Of a stretch of 64,000 nucleotides of DNA, positions 40,479 through 48,896 are shown piece after piece. Positions within the stretch are counted from its first letter, which is position 1. Every line of letters begins with the position of its first letter. Under the pieces are notes generated by a model. It was not told the origin of the DNA. It saw only the letters and a program-made list of their open reading frames with translations, and made no database searches. The position numbers and the translations under genes are program-made. The DNA comes from Salinivirgaceae bacterium (lineage in GTDB: Bacteria > Bacteroidota > Bacteroidia > Bacteroidales > SZUA-534), in NCBI GenBank assembly GCA_017527435.1, contig JAFXQB010000019.1, positions 62,001 through 126,000 of the forward strand, read 5' to 3'.

Positions 40479-42779
40479 ATGAAATCGTACCTGAAATTCC
40501 TATCGCGCAACAAGTTATACACCGCAATCGAGGCCTTGGGGCTTGTTGTGAGTCTGGCGTTTGTGATAGTCATTTCGTGCTACACCTGGCAGCAGTTTGC
40601 CGTCACGCGCGAGGCGAACGACTACCAACGGCTCTATTCGCTGAATTTGGGCTATGAGGATGGTCTATTGGCTAGACCCGGCGAAATGGCTTTGGCTCTC
40701 GACCGCATACCTGGTGTTGAGGCGGGCGGACGAATCTCTTGTTATGGAACAAAAGTTAAGTATGAAGGAAATGAACTTCCTGGGCATCCCGATATTTGCC
40801 AAATCGACCCTGTGATTTGCGATTTCTTTCAGTTCGATTTCGTTTCGGGGTCAAAAGAGGTCTTGAACGATAAGAGTCAAGTTCTTCTTGATGAGAGTTT
40901 TGCAAGAAAAATATCGCCCGATATCGACCCTGTGGGACGAACAATCATTGTCTTGAGAGACACTTGCATAGTAGGCGGCATTGTTCGCGCCAACAACCAT
41001 TCCATTTTAGAAAAACACGATATTTATATGGCAATCGCCGACCCCGATGTTGCTTCCGACGGTTACTACTTTTTTATGGATGCGGTTTTTATACGCTTTC
41101 GCGAAGGCGCCGACCACGAGGCCGTTCGTACGATGATTGACACCGTTGTGCGGCGCGAATTGAATATCGATAGGCTGTATTCGCCGTTAAGTCTGACTAT
41201 TCCATACAAGGAAATCTATTTTTCACCGCGAGGCCGCCACTGCAACGCTCTCAAACACGGCAATCTGACAATGGTTTACGTGCTGATAGCCGTCGGAATC
41301 TTACTTCTTGCGTCGGCGCTTTTCAACTACATAAACTTGAGCGTGGCGCTTGCCGGCAAACGAGCCAAAGAAATGGCTATCCGCACGGCTTTGGGCGAAC
41401 AGCGCGGTGAGGTTTTCCGCCGATATGTTGTTGAAGCAGTGCTGTTTACTGGTGCGTGCATTGTGTTGGCGGCGGTGCTTGCCAAAGCGTTTGTGCCTGT
41501 TTTCAACCGATATGTTGCGGGTGATATCGGGCTTGATATTGCTTTCTCGCCCGCCTACATTGCGCTTTACATTGCGCTGGCGCTGATTGTCGGACTTGTA
41601 TCGGGCGCCATTCCTGCTGCTATCACGTTGAGTTACAATTCCGTAGCCGTCATAAAAGGCGAGCAGCGCCGTCAGACGAAAACCGTCTTCTCACGCGTTT
41701 TCATTGTCATTCAGAACATTATCACCGTCGCGCTCATATCGCTTGCAATAGTGATGGAATTACAATACAACCATTTGATTAATATGCCGTTAGGTGCAAA
41801 TGTTGATGGGCTTTATTTTATATCGTGCGGCGATGTAGGTGTCGACCAACTTGCCGCAAAGCCCTACGTTGATAAGATTGGACTTTCTGACAGTTACCCT
41901 GGTCGTATGCATATGCAAATGCAAACAGCCGTTGACGGCCGTAGTATATATATCAACACATTCAGTTGCGACAAAAATGCGTTCGATTTATTCGGATTCG
42001 AAATAGTTAGAGATTACCAAGTACCGGGCGGTAAAGGTATGTGGCTCACCGAGTCGACAGCAAATATCTTTGCAATTGACCGGGAAAACCCGGTAAAACC
42101 GAAGGAATTGCCTTGGTTCAATAGCGATTCGATAATTGCAGGAATTGTTAAAGATTACGTTGTGGACAACTTGTCGGAAGTGAATGGAAATCAGGTAGGA
42201 ATAATAGACCTTTGCGAATTTGATTATACGCCCAACGCCATATTGAAACTGAACCGATTTGACACCGAAGTGCGTGCTGATTTACGGAAACTTGCAGAAG
42301 AGGAAAGTATCCGCCGCTATGGCGATACAAGAATTGCCGATTGGTACGGCTATATTCCCGAACTGATTGAAAAGAGTTTGACGGAGACTCGCAATTTCAT
42401 AAGTCTGATAGAGTTGTTTATGCTGCTTGCCACGCTCATATCGCTTTTGGGTCTGGTGGCGATGAGCGCCTACTACATTGGCCTTCAAACGGCAAACATA
42501 GCCGTGCGCAAGGTTTTAGGCGGTACCGTGGCGTCAGAAGCGCTCCGTGCGGTGAAAGAGTATATGCTGCTTGTCGGAATAGCCATTTTGATAGGTATTC
42601 CTGTTGCTATCTACTTTGCCAACAAATATTTGAATCAGTTCTACTATCGGGTCGACGGTTATTGGTGGGTGTTTGCTGTGGCGGCCGTCATTGCCCTTGC
42701 AATATCGTTCCTTGCCGTTCTCTCGCAAACGCTCAAGGCGGCAAAGGCCAACCCTGCGGTGGAGTTGAAGAAGGAGTGA
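40479..42779 (+). CDS. MacB/FtsX-type ABC permease 2
   Basis: 766 residues with the same eight-helix, two-periplasmic-domain layout as permease 1. The FtsX blocks read LIAVGILLLASALFNYINLSVALAGKRAKEMAIRTALGEQ and LLATLISLLGLVAMSAYYIGLQTANIAVRKVLGG, and the end is KANPAVELKKE. The N-terminal helix region is almost the same as in permease 1 while the periplasmic domains differ widely, suggesting duplication with diversification of the substrate-contacting part. Probably transcribed with the MFP, ATPase and permease 1. Confidence 0.92.
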   Translation: MKSYLKFLSRNKLYTAIEALGLVVSLAFVIVISCYTWQQFAVTREANDYQRLYSLNLGYEDGLLARPGEMALALDRIPGVEAGGRISCYGTKVKYEGNELPGHPDICQIDPVICDFFQFDFVSGSKEVLNDKSQVLLDESFARKISPDIDPVGRTIIVLRDTCIVGGIVRANNHSILEKHDIYMAIADPDVASDGYYFFMDAVFIRFREGADHEAVRTMIDTVVRRELNIDRLYSPLSLTIPYKEIYFSPRGRHCNALKHGNLTMVYVLIAVGILLLASALFNYINLSVALAGKRAKEMAIRTALGEQRGEVFRRYVVEAVLFTGACIVLAAVLAKAFVPVFNRYVAGDIGLDIAFSPAYIALYIALALIVGLVSGAIPAAITLSYNSVAVIKGEQRRQTKTVFSRVFIVIQNIITVALISLAIVMELQYNHLINMPLGANVDGLYFISCGDVGVDQLAAKPYVDKIGLSDSYPGRMHMQMQTAVDGRSIYINTFSCDKNAFDLFGFEIVRDYQVPGGKGMWLTESTANIFAIDRENPVKPKELPWFNSDSIIAGIVKDYVVDNLSEVNGNQVGIIDLCEFDYTPNAILKLNRFDTEVRADLRKLAEEESIRRYGDTRIADWYGYIPELIEKSLTETRNFISLIELFMLLATLISLLGLVAMSAYYIGLQTANIAVRKVLGGTVASEALRAVKEYMLLVGIAILIGIPVAIYFANKYLNQFYYRVDGYWWVFAVAAVIALAISFLAVLSQTLKAAKANPAVELKKE

Positions 42780-42985
42780 GAAAAGGGTTAGATGTTAGGG
42801 GTTTAGAGGTTGAGAAAAGTTGAGAAAGTTTAGGCAACAAAAAACTAAACTTTCTCAACCTTCTCAACAGCGAAGCGCTAAACCCTTACCAACACCTAAC
42901 ACCAAACACCAAACACCCAAAAATTGTAATATTTTGCCAAACCAATTGTCTCTATTATGAAGTTGTGAACATTAAACTCGAAACA

Positions 42986-45256
42986 ATGAAACGGCTACCA
43001 ATTTTGACCTTTTTCGCAGCACTTCAATTTGCGACCGCTGCGGCGCAAACGCAAGACTTCGTCTACATTCTGCCGAGCAAGGAGATTGCCGAAACTGGCG
43101 AGGATTTGTGGTTCAAGGCCTATCTGATGGACCGTCAGACATTTGCCTTGTCCGACCGAAGCCAAACGCTCTACCTTCAGGTGCGTTCGGCGGCTGACAG
43201 CGTTGTCTGGAGCGAGAAGTACCCGCTCTTGGGCGGATGTGGCGACGGTCATATTTATGTTGGCACCGATTGGCCGCAGGGCGAGTATTTCCTGGAAGGC
43301 TACACCCGCTCTTCGTTCACTGCCGACACGGCGCAGGCTCTTCGTCCGCGGAGGATTCGTGTTGTGGAGCGCGTGGCGCAGATGGACGCAATTACAGCCA
43401 AAGCCGTTCGCGACGATTCCGCTCAACAACGCACCGCCACGCAACGTTTCGATTTGTTTCCCGAAGGCGGTAACCTGATTTACGGTGTCAACTCGGTGGT
43501 GGCCTTCAAAGCAACTTATGGCAACGGCTTTCCTGAAGAAGTCTCGGGAAAAGTCTTGGAAGATGACTGCGAAATTGCTGAAATTCAATGCGTTCACGAT
43601 GGTATGGGGCAATTCTCTGTTACGCCGCAGTCGGGCAAAGAGTACAAGGTTGTTCTGTCCGACGGCCGAACCTTTGGTTTTCCGAAAATCGAGTGTAACG
43701 GACTGGCACTCAAAGTTATGCGTAACAATCAAACGGGCTTGATGCTGCTTGTTTCGGCATCCGATTCAGCATTGCACCCGATCAAAATCGTTGCAAAACA
43801 GAATGGAATGCTTTGCGGCGATGCCGATGGAACGGTACGTGGGCGGCAGATTGTAAGACTTCCGCGGAATGTGTTCACGATGCAAGGAATCGCCGAAATA
43901 ACACTATTCGACGGTGACCGCCCCGTGGCCGAGCGCCTGGTGTACGTAAACCCCGACGCGCGCCTGAACATTACGGCAAACACCAACAGCGAGCGCTACT
44001 TCCGCCGCGACACAGGCACTGTGCGTCTGCAAGTTACCGATTCGGCTGGCCGCCCAATCCGCGCCGAACTGGCGGTGAGCATTTTCGACAGGGCCTATCT
44101 CTATCAGCTTGGTCACGAGAACATTCTGTCGCACTGCTATCTTTCGGAGCAGATTCGCGGCAATATCTTCAACCCGACCTATTATTTTGATACTCAAAAC
44201 GATGACCGTCTCGTGGCTCTCGACCTTCTGCTTCTGACGCAAGGCTGGCGCCGATACGTTTGGGACAGCGTGCCGTTGGCCACCCAACCGCTGCTCACCG
44301 ATGGCGTTAGCGGAATGCTGACAACTCGGCGCGAGCCTGGTTCTAAAATGCAGGTTATCAGTCTATTTTCGCCCAATGGCGATTCTTGTACTATATTGAC
44401 CGATACGTTGGGCAGATTTGAAATTGACCCGCAACTAATGCGGAGAATGCCTGGCCGTATCTATCTAAAACATTTGTTAACAGATAAATACAAAACGAAA
44501 ATTCCGATTGCCAATCCGTTCAACACAATCAATGTTTTCCGCCAAAGCCGAGAACATTATCTGACTCAAAATCATATTCTTGAGACAGATAACGGCGAGC
44601 AGTTTCTTTTCAGCGACGACAAGGTGATTCTTTTGGATGACGTAGTTGTCAAGGCAAAGCGGAGCAAGGTTCAACGCGACAAAGTGACGGGATTTTTGGA
44701 TAGTTTGGCGAATGTGGAGGGTATGGGGCCTGAATGGGTTTGTTTCCATGTTAATCAGAATGATTTTACCGATACTTTGTTTATTCTTAATGATTATTAT
44801 CCAGATTTTACAGCGCATCCGGGAAACCGACATTGTGATAATGATATAGGGAAACCCATTCCTGGTAAGGAATATACGGTGTTGAAGGTCCATCTATATA
44901 CGGATGACGTTGGGCGTGAATGTGGTGTATACTACAACATTATGCATATTATTTACCCTAAACGCACATATACTGATGAGCAATTGATGAAAATGTACGG
45001 GTTGTCGAGGACGCAAGGTTACTACCCCAAGCGCGAGTTCTACGAGCCTGACAAATTCGACCTTGCTTCGTCGGCGCCCGACCCGCGCAACCTGCTGCAA
45101 TGGCGTCCCGCCGTTGTGACCGACGAGAACGGCGTGGCCGAAATCCCCTTCGCCGCTTCCGACCTAAACACCGAGTTTGTCGGCATTGTTGAGGCTATCA
45201 ACGGCGCAGGGCTGATGGGTTGCCAAACGTTCAGTTTCAGGGTTTTGAAACGGTGA
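42986..45256 (+). CDS. Large secreted protein with MG2 (alpha-2-macroglobulin-like) features
   Basis: About 756 residues from ATG 42986, which opens a signal peptide (MKRLPILTFFAALQFATAAAQ); GTG 42965 is less likely. The N-terminal repeat VYILPSKEIAETGEDLWFKAYLMDRQT and the DRPVAERLVYVNPD, FRRDTGTVRLQVTDSAGRPIRAELAVSIFD and LLTQGWRRYVW segments match the Bacteroidota MG2-domain proteins often annotated only as hypothetical or receptor-like. No thioester motif was seen. The C-terminal half has a carboxypeptidase-regulatory-like section and a final MG-like part (AVVTDENGVAEIPFAASD). It follows permease 2 by 206 bp and may be part of the exporter unit. Exact role unknown. Confidence 0.7.
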   Translation: MKRLPILTFFAALQFATAAAQTQDFVYILPSKEIAETGEDLWFKAYLMDRQTFALSDRSQTLYLQVRSAADSVVWSEKYPLLGGCGDGHIYVGTDWPQGEYFLEGYTRSSFTADTAQALRPRRIRVVERVAQMDAITAKAVRDDSAQQRTATQRFDLFPEGGNLIYGVNSVVAFKATYGNGFPEEVSGKVLEDDCEIAEIQCVHDGMGQFSVTPQSGKEYKVVLSDGRTFGFPKIECNGLALKVMRNNQTGLMLLVSASDSALHPIKIVAKQNGMLCGDADGTVRGRQIVRLPRNVFTMQGIAEITLFDGDRPVAERLVYVNPDARLNITANTNSERYFRRDTGTVRLQVTDSAGRPIRAELAVSIFDRAYLYQLGHENILSHCYLSEQIRGNIFNPTYYFDTQNDDRLVALDLLLLTQGWRRYVWDSVPLATQPLLTDGVSGMLTTRREPGSKMQVISLFSPNGDSCTILTDTLGRFEIDPQLMRRMPGRIYLKHLLTDKYKTKIPIANPFNTINVFRQSREHYLTQNHILETDNGEQFLFSDDKVILLDDVVVKAKRSKVQRDKVTGFLDSLANVEGMGPEWVCFHVNQNDFTDTLFILNDYYPDFTAHPGNRHCDNDIGKPIPGKEYTVLKVHLYTDDVGRECGVYYNIMHIIYPKRTYTDEQLMKMYGLSRTQGYYPKREFYEPDKFDLASSAPDPRNLLQWRPAVVTDENGVAEIPFAASDLNTEFVGIVEAINGAGLMGCQTFSFRVLKR

Positions 45257-45302
45257 AAAGTTTGAAAGGATATTGTTCAGCAAGATGCCAATTTTTTCAA
45301 AA

Positions 45303-45421
45303 ACGTCTGAAAGACGTGATTTGCATAGCCGGCCGCAAGCGTAAAGTTGCCGCCGGTCACGATGTATTTAAAACAACAATCTGGAAGATTGAACTTTACA
45401 AAGGTTCAGTCTTTCAGACTG
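45303..45421. repeat. REP-like element: ACGTCTGAAAGACGT and CAGTCTTTCAGACTG
   Basis: Two 15-bp palindromes, 45303-45317 and 45407-45421, share the core GTCTGAAAGAC on opposite strands. They resemble CGCCTGAAAGGCG at 2733 and 2808 (common core CTGAAAG). The pair encloses a GCCGGCCGCAAGC segment. Likely a dispersed palindromic element. Confidence 0.75.
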
Positions 45422-45544
45422 GTTTTTAGTTTTACCACAGGTTGCGCTTCGCTTACCTGCGGTTATGCAGATTTTGTCCTTCGGACAATTTTGTACGGAC
45501 GCGGCGCGCCACGTCCATACGTCTAAACTTTCTCAACCTTATTT

Positions 45545-45586
45545 CCGATAGCTATCGGAACAGCGAAGCCCCCGGTAGCTATCAGG
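45545..45586. repeat. Degenerate GATAGCTATC palindromes, copies 3 and 4
   Basis: CCGATAGCTATCGG (45545-45558) and a mutated CCCGGTAGCTATCAGG (45571-45586) separated by AACAGCGAAGCC. The same AACAGCGAAGC phrase precedes copies at 40413 and 51450. Confidence 0.8.
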
Positions 45587-45629
45587 ATAACCTTCTAAAC
45601 CCTAAACAGCGAAGAGCCTAAACTTTTTA

Positions 45630-45661
45630 TTTGCATATTCGATTTTTAAAAGTTAATTTTA
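45630..45661 (+). promoter_or_regulatory. Probable promoter of the GH2 gene
   Basis: TTTG (45630-45633), 20-bp spacer and TAATTTTA (45654-45661, one mismatch to TAnnTTTG), 34 bp before the ATG at 45696. It suggests the GH2 gene is transcribed separately from the exporter operon. Confidence 0.45.
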
Positions 45662-45695
45662 CTTTTAATTTTAATACACGTAAAAACCAACTTTT

Positions 45696-48002
45696 ATGAA
45701 TCGTTTGACAACATTGCTTTCTGCAATAATTGTTGCCGCAACAGCAACAGCGCAGACAGCGGAAAATTTCAACCTTGGTTGGCAGTTTGCCCAAAACGGC
45801 GACACGGCCAAAATTCCGGAGCAGTGGCAGGGCGTTAATCTGCCGCACGATTGGAGCATTTACACGCAACCCGACCGCAATGCGCCATCGTTCAACGACG
45901 GTGGATATTACGGTACAGGTGTTGGGTGGTACAAAAAGAGTTTCGGCACGCCAAAACTTGCTGAAGGCGAGCGTGTTGTGATGTATTTTGAAGGTGTTTA
46001 CCACCATTCAACGGTTTACGTCAACGGCAAGTATGCGGGGCGGCACGGATACGGCTATACGCCTTTCAGTGTGGATGTTACGCCATTTTTGAACGCTCAA
46101 GGCGACAACACCCTGATGGTGCGTGTTGACAATTCGCAACAGCGCAACAGCCGTTGGTACTCGGGAAGCGGCATTTACCGCAATGTCTGGCTACGCCGTC
46201 TTGCGCCTGTCAGCACCACGCCCGAAGACGTAAAAATCACCGCCAAAACCGATGGAAAAGTTACAGTGGAGGCCATTGTCACTAACAATTCTTCGCAGGA
46301 GAAAACTGTTGAAGTGAAGGCTGCGGCAGCTGATGCATCAAACTCGCAAAGTGTGAAAATCGCGCCCCACGGCACAGCAACGGTGGTTATCAATCTCAAT
46401 GTCAGCAATCCGAAACTTTGGAGCGTTGAAACGCCCAACCTGTACAAAGCCGAAGTTTCGATTGACGGAGCCAAAAACGTAGAGCGCAAATTCGGTTTCC
46501 GCGAAATTAAATACAACGCTCAAGATGGCTTCAGCTTGAATGGTAAAAATCTGATAATGAATGGTGCGTGCGTTCATCACGACAACGGACTGATTGGCGC
46601 GGCTGCTTTCGACGGTGCCGAATACCGCAAAGTGAAACTGATGAAGGATGCTGGATTCAACCTTCTTCGGACAAGCCACAATCCACCTTCGGATGCGTTT
46701 CTCGACGCTTGCGACGAACTGGGTATGATGGTGGTTGACGAGGCTTTCGACGGCTGGCGCACCGAAAAAAACGAACACGATTATCACGAGTTATTCGACA
46801 GCTGCGCAGTCAGCGACATCAAATCATTTGTTTTGCGCGACCGCCATCACCCTTCTGTTGTGGCGTGGAGCATCGGCAACGAGATTATTGAGCGCAAAGA
46901 TATCCGCTGCGTTTACACCGCACGTATGCTGAAGAAGGCGATTCTTTCGGTTGACGACAGCCGCCCCGTCACTGAAGGTCTCTGCGCTTGGGACCGTGAC
47001 TGGGAAATCTACGACCCGCACGCTGAAGTGCTCGATATTGCCGGTTACAACTATATGATTTTCAAGCATAAGAGCGACCACGAGCGCGACCCGCAGCGCA
47101 TTATTTGGCAAACCGAATCGTATCCGAGAGACGCGTGGAACAACCACAACATTGTTGCCAACAACTCTTACGTAATCGGCGATATGGTTTGGACCGGTCT
47201 CGATTATCTTGGCGAGTCGGGCATTGGCGGATGGCGCTACAAGGCCTGGCCGCAGGGCGAAAGCTGGCAGAATCCGCAATGGCCGTGGCATGGTGCGTAT
47301 TGCGGCGATGTTGACATCACTGGTTTCCGCAAGCCAATTTCGTATTACCGCGACATCATCTGGAACGGCGAAAGCGCTTCGGCACCGCTGCATCTTGCTG
47401 CACGCGAGCCTAATGGCTATGTCGATTCAATCAAGACAACAATGTGGAGCACTTGGCCAACCTGGGATTCGTGGAACTGGGAAGGTTGGGAAAACAAGCC
47501 CATCGACGTTGAAGTTTACGCCCCGAAAGGCAACGTCAAACTCTATCTCAACGATAAGTTGATTGGCGAAAAGGCCGTGGAGAGAAATATGGCCACCTTC
47601 ACACTGGATTATCAGCCGGGAGTGTTGCGTGCCGAGTGCGATGGCAAATCGTCGAACAAACTTGTTACTGCCGGCAAGCCTGCCAAAGTTATTCTCACCA
47701 CCGACCACGCATCTTATAAAAACGACGGCTGCGACATTGCATACATCAACATTACCATTGCCGATAAGGACGGGAATCCTTGCGCTATGGCTTTCGACGA
47801 GGTTACGGTCAGCGTTAAAAACTGCGAACTTCTTGCCCTTGGCACTGCCGACCTTCGCGACAGCGGCAACATCCAAGACGCCACGCACACCACCTGGCAC
47901 GGGCGCGCGCTGGCCATTGTTCGCCTGCCCAAAAACGCCAAATCAGCTACGGTGACGGTAAAAGGCAAAGGCATTGCCGCATCTACGGTTAAGGTTAAAT
48001 AG
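45696..48002 (+). CDS. Glycoside hydrolase family 2 (beta-galactosidase-like)
   Basis: 768 residues with signal peptide MNRLTTLLSAIIVAATATAQ. Domains in order: jelly-roll sugar-binding (about 25-170, NLPHDWSIY, WYKKSF, YYRNVWLRR-type GIYRNVWLRR), Ig-like (about 172-270), TIM barrel (about 275-560) and a C-terminal beta domain. The acid/base Glu396 is in SIGNE and the nucleophile is probably Glu474 in WQTESYP. FGFREIKYNAQDGFSLNGKNL and RTSHNPPSDAFLDACDELGM are classic GH2 blocks. It would act on beta-galactosides or related glycans in the periplasm or outside the cell. It seems unrelated to the exporter genes around it. A strong terminator follows. Confidence 0.93.
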   Translation: MNRLTTLLSAIIVAATATAQTAENFNLGWQFAQNGDTAKIPEQWQGVNLPHDWSIYTQPDRNAPSFNDGGYYGTGVGWYKKSFGTPKLAEGERVVMYFEGVYHHSTVYVNGKYAGRHGYGYTPFSVDVTPFLNAQGDNTLMVRVDNSQQRNSRWYSGSGIYRNVWLRRLAPVSTTPEDVKITAKTDGKVTVEAIVTNNSSQEKTVEVKAAAADASNSQSVKIAPHGTATVVINLNVSNPKLWSVETPNLYKAEVSIDGAKNVERKFGFREIKYNAQDGFSLNGKNLIMNGACVHHDNGLIGAAAFDGAEYRKVKLMKDAGFNLLRTSHNPPSDAFLDACDELGMMVVDEAFDGWRTEKNEHDYHELFDSCAVSDIKSFVLRDRHHPSVVAWSIGNEIIERKDIRCVYTARMLKKAILSVDDSRPVTEGLCAWDRDWEIYDPHAEVLDIAGYNYMIFKHKSDHERDPQRIIWQTESYPRDAWNNHNIVANNSYVIGDMVWTGLDYLGESGIGGWRYKAWPQGESWQNPQWPWHGAYCGDVDITGFRKPISYYRDIIWNGESASAPLHLAAREPNGYVDSIKTTMWSTWPTWDSWNWEGWENKPIDVEVYAPKGNVKLYLNDKLIGEKAVERNMATFTLDYQPGVLRAECDGKSSNKLVTAGKPAKVILTTDHASYKNDGCDIAYINITIADKDGNPCAMAFDEVTVSVKNCELLALGTADLRDSGNIQDATHTTWHGRALAIVRLPKNAKSATVTVKGKGIAASTVKVK

Positions 48003-48093
48003 AATGTTCATTATCAATAGTATACGCTAAAATATTTAATGCGACGTTTTATTGTGAGTCGGAAAAACTAACTTTTAACCTTCTCACTAGCAA

Positions 48094-48132
48094 AACACGG
48101 AACCCACCAAAACGGGTTCCGTGTTTTTTTTG
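48094..48132 (+). terminator. Strong terminator after the GH2 gene
   Basis: AACACGGAACCC (48094-48105) pairs perfectly with GGGTTCCGTGTT (48114-48125) around an 8-nt loop and runs into seven further Ts. It insulates the downstream UAS-controlled unit from read-through. Confidence 0.92.
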
Positions 48133-48176
48133 TGTAGGATGCGGGGAATTTGAAAGGCTGCACCACTGTGTAAACC

Positions 48177-48228
48177 TGTAAAGCAACTGTAAACCCACTG
48201 TAAAAAACTTTACACTTTTTTACACTTT
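48177..48228 (+). promoter_or_regulatory. UAS copy 3: five TGTAAA/TTTACA half-sites
   Basis: Identical over 52 bp to copy 2 (35401-35452). It ends 41 bp before TGGCAC at 48270, the same spacing as copy 2. Confidence 0.85.
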
Positions 48229-48269
48229 ACAAATTATTGAAATTATTGTAAATCAGTAAAATAAAACTT

Positions 48270-48284
48270 TGGCACGCACCGTGT
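48270..48284 (+). promoter_or_regulatory. Sigma-54-like promoter of the peptide/permease/regulator unit
   Basis: TGGCAC-N5-GTGT, identical to the element at 35494-35508, and again followed 22 bp later by a second TGGCAC. It is 157 bp upstream of the first 40-residue peptide gene. Confidence 0.5.
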
Positions 48285-48440
48285 AATAAGTTTGGCACGA
48301 GAATAAAAAAATGAAAATGAAAATGAAAATGAGAAGGACATCAGACAACGGACAACAGACAAAAACTTTTGCCTAATGCCTTCAACTTAAAACTTCGAGA
48401 ACTTAAAACTTAAAATTTATAACTACTAAAACTTACAACT

Positions 48441-48563
48441 ATGATTACAACAACTATCAGAATCGAATCGTGGCGCCGCAGCGGACGCAACAATATGCTA
48501 CAGAACCGTCACAATCGCTTGGCGGGAGCGTCAGTTAGAATTGCAAAAACCGCAAAACACTAA
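48441..48563 (+). CDS. Tandem small basic peptide A (40 residues)
   Basis: ATG 48441 to TAA 48561-48563 encodes a 40-residue peptide starting MITTTIRIESWRRSGR and ending RIAKTAKH. It is strongly basic (many Arg/Lys/His, one Glu). Its first 16 residues are identical to those of peptide B, 45 bp downstream, and an M-x-QNR motif follows in both (MLQNR here, MQQNR in B). Third-position differences that keep the protein sequence (ACA/ACT, ATC/ATT) show it is translated and under selection. It has no signal peptide or double-glycine leader. First coding element after UAS copy 3; it could be an exported peptide, a signalling peptide or a leader peptide. Function unknown. Confidence 0.7.
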   Translation: MITTTIRIESWRRSGRNNMLQNRHNRLAGASVRIAKTAKH

Positions 48564-48608
48564 CTTAAAACTTTGAAAACATAAAATTTATAATAATAAC
48601 ATAAAACT

Positions 48609-48731
48609 ATGATTACTACAACTATCAGAATTGAATCGTGGCGCCGCAGCGGACGCCGCTCAATGCAGCAAAACCGTCGTACAAATATCGCGAAAGCGCC
48701 GATAATGGGAATGAGAACGGTGAAATGTTGA
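48609..48731 (+). CDS. Tandem small basic peptide B (40 residues)
   Basis: ATG 48609 to TGA 48729-48731 encodes 40 residues, the same length as peptide A. The N-terminus MITTTIRIESWRRSGR is identical, the middle has MQQNRR, and the C-terminus diverges to a hydrophobic, Met-rich tail (APIMGMRTVKC) ending in a Cys. The pattern of a constant N-terminal half and variable C-terminal half resembles leader-core peptides, though no known leader motif or maturation enzyme is visible. The leader between the two genes is the AACTTAAAACTT/ATAATAATAACATAAAACT filler. Downstream are two ABC permeases of the same regulon. Confidence 0.7.
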   Translation: MITTTIRIESWRRSGRRSMQQNRRTNIAKAPIMGMRTVKC

Positions 48732-48896
48732 ATTTAATGGTGAATCGGTGAATTGAAGTTGAGAAAGTTTAGAAGGTTGAGAAGGTTTAGAGTCTAGTTT
48801 CGCTCAACCTTCTAAACCTTTAAAAACTTATAACTTCGAAAATTTAATAACTTGTTCAGACGTGCCACGGCGCGTCTCTACCAAAAACAAACTAAT

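Larger units (their letters stand above)
45257..45695. other. Intergenic region with REP-like palindromes and a promoter
   Basis: 439 bp with no gene. It contains two GTCTGAAAGAC-type palindromes, an AAGCGAAGCGC block, a GGACGCGGCGCGCCACGTCC palindrome (about 45498-45517), two forms of the GATAGCTATC palindrome, word repeats, and the probable promoter of the GH2 gene at the right end. Confidence 0.75.
48003..48440. other. Regulatory region before the tandem peptide genes
   Basis: 438 bp without an ordinary gene. It has the GH2 terminator, UAS copy 3, the TGGCAC promoter, and a word-repeat leader (AAAATGAAAATGAAAATGAG, ACAACGGACAACAGAC, AACTTAAAACTT) running to the first peptide start. Confidence 0.8.

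Noticed and set aside
48852-48896. TTG start extending permease 3 by 15 residues
   Set aside because: The added residues are charged and unlike the family; ATG 48897 begins directly before the first membrane helix.
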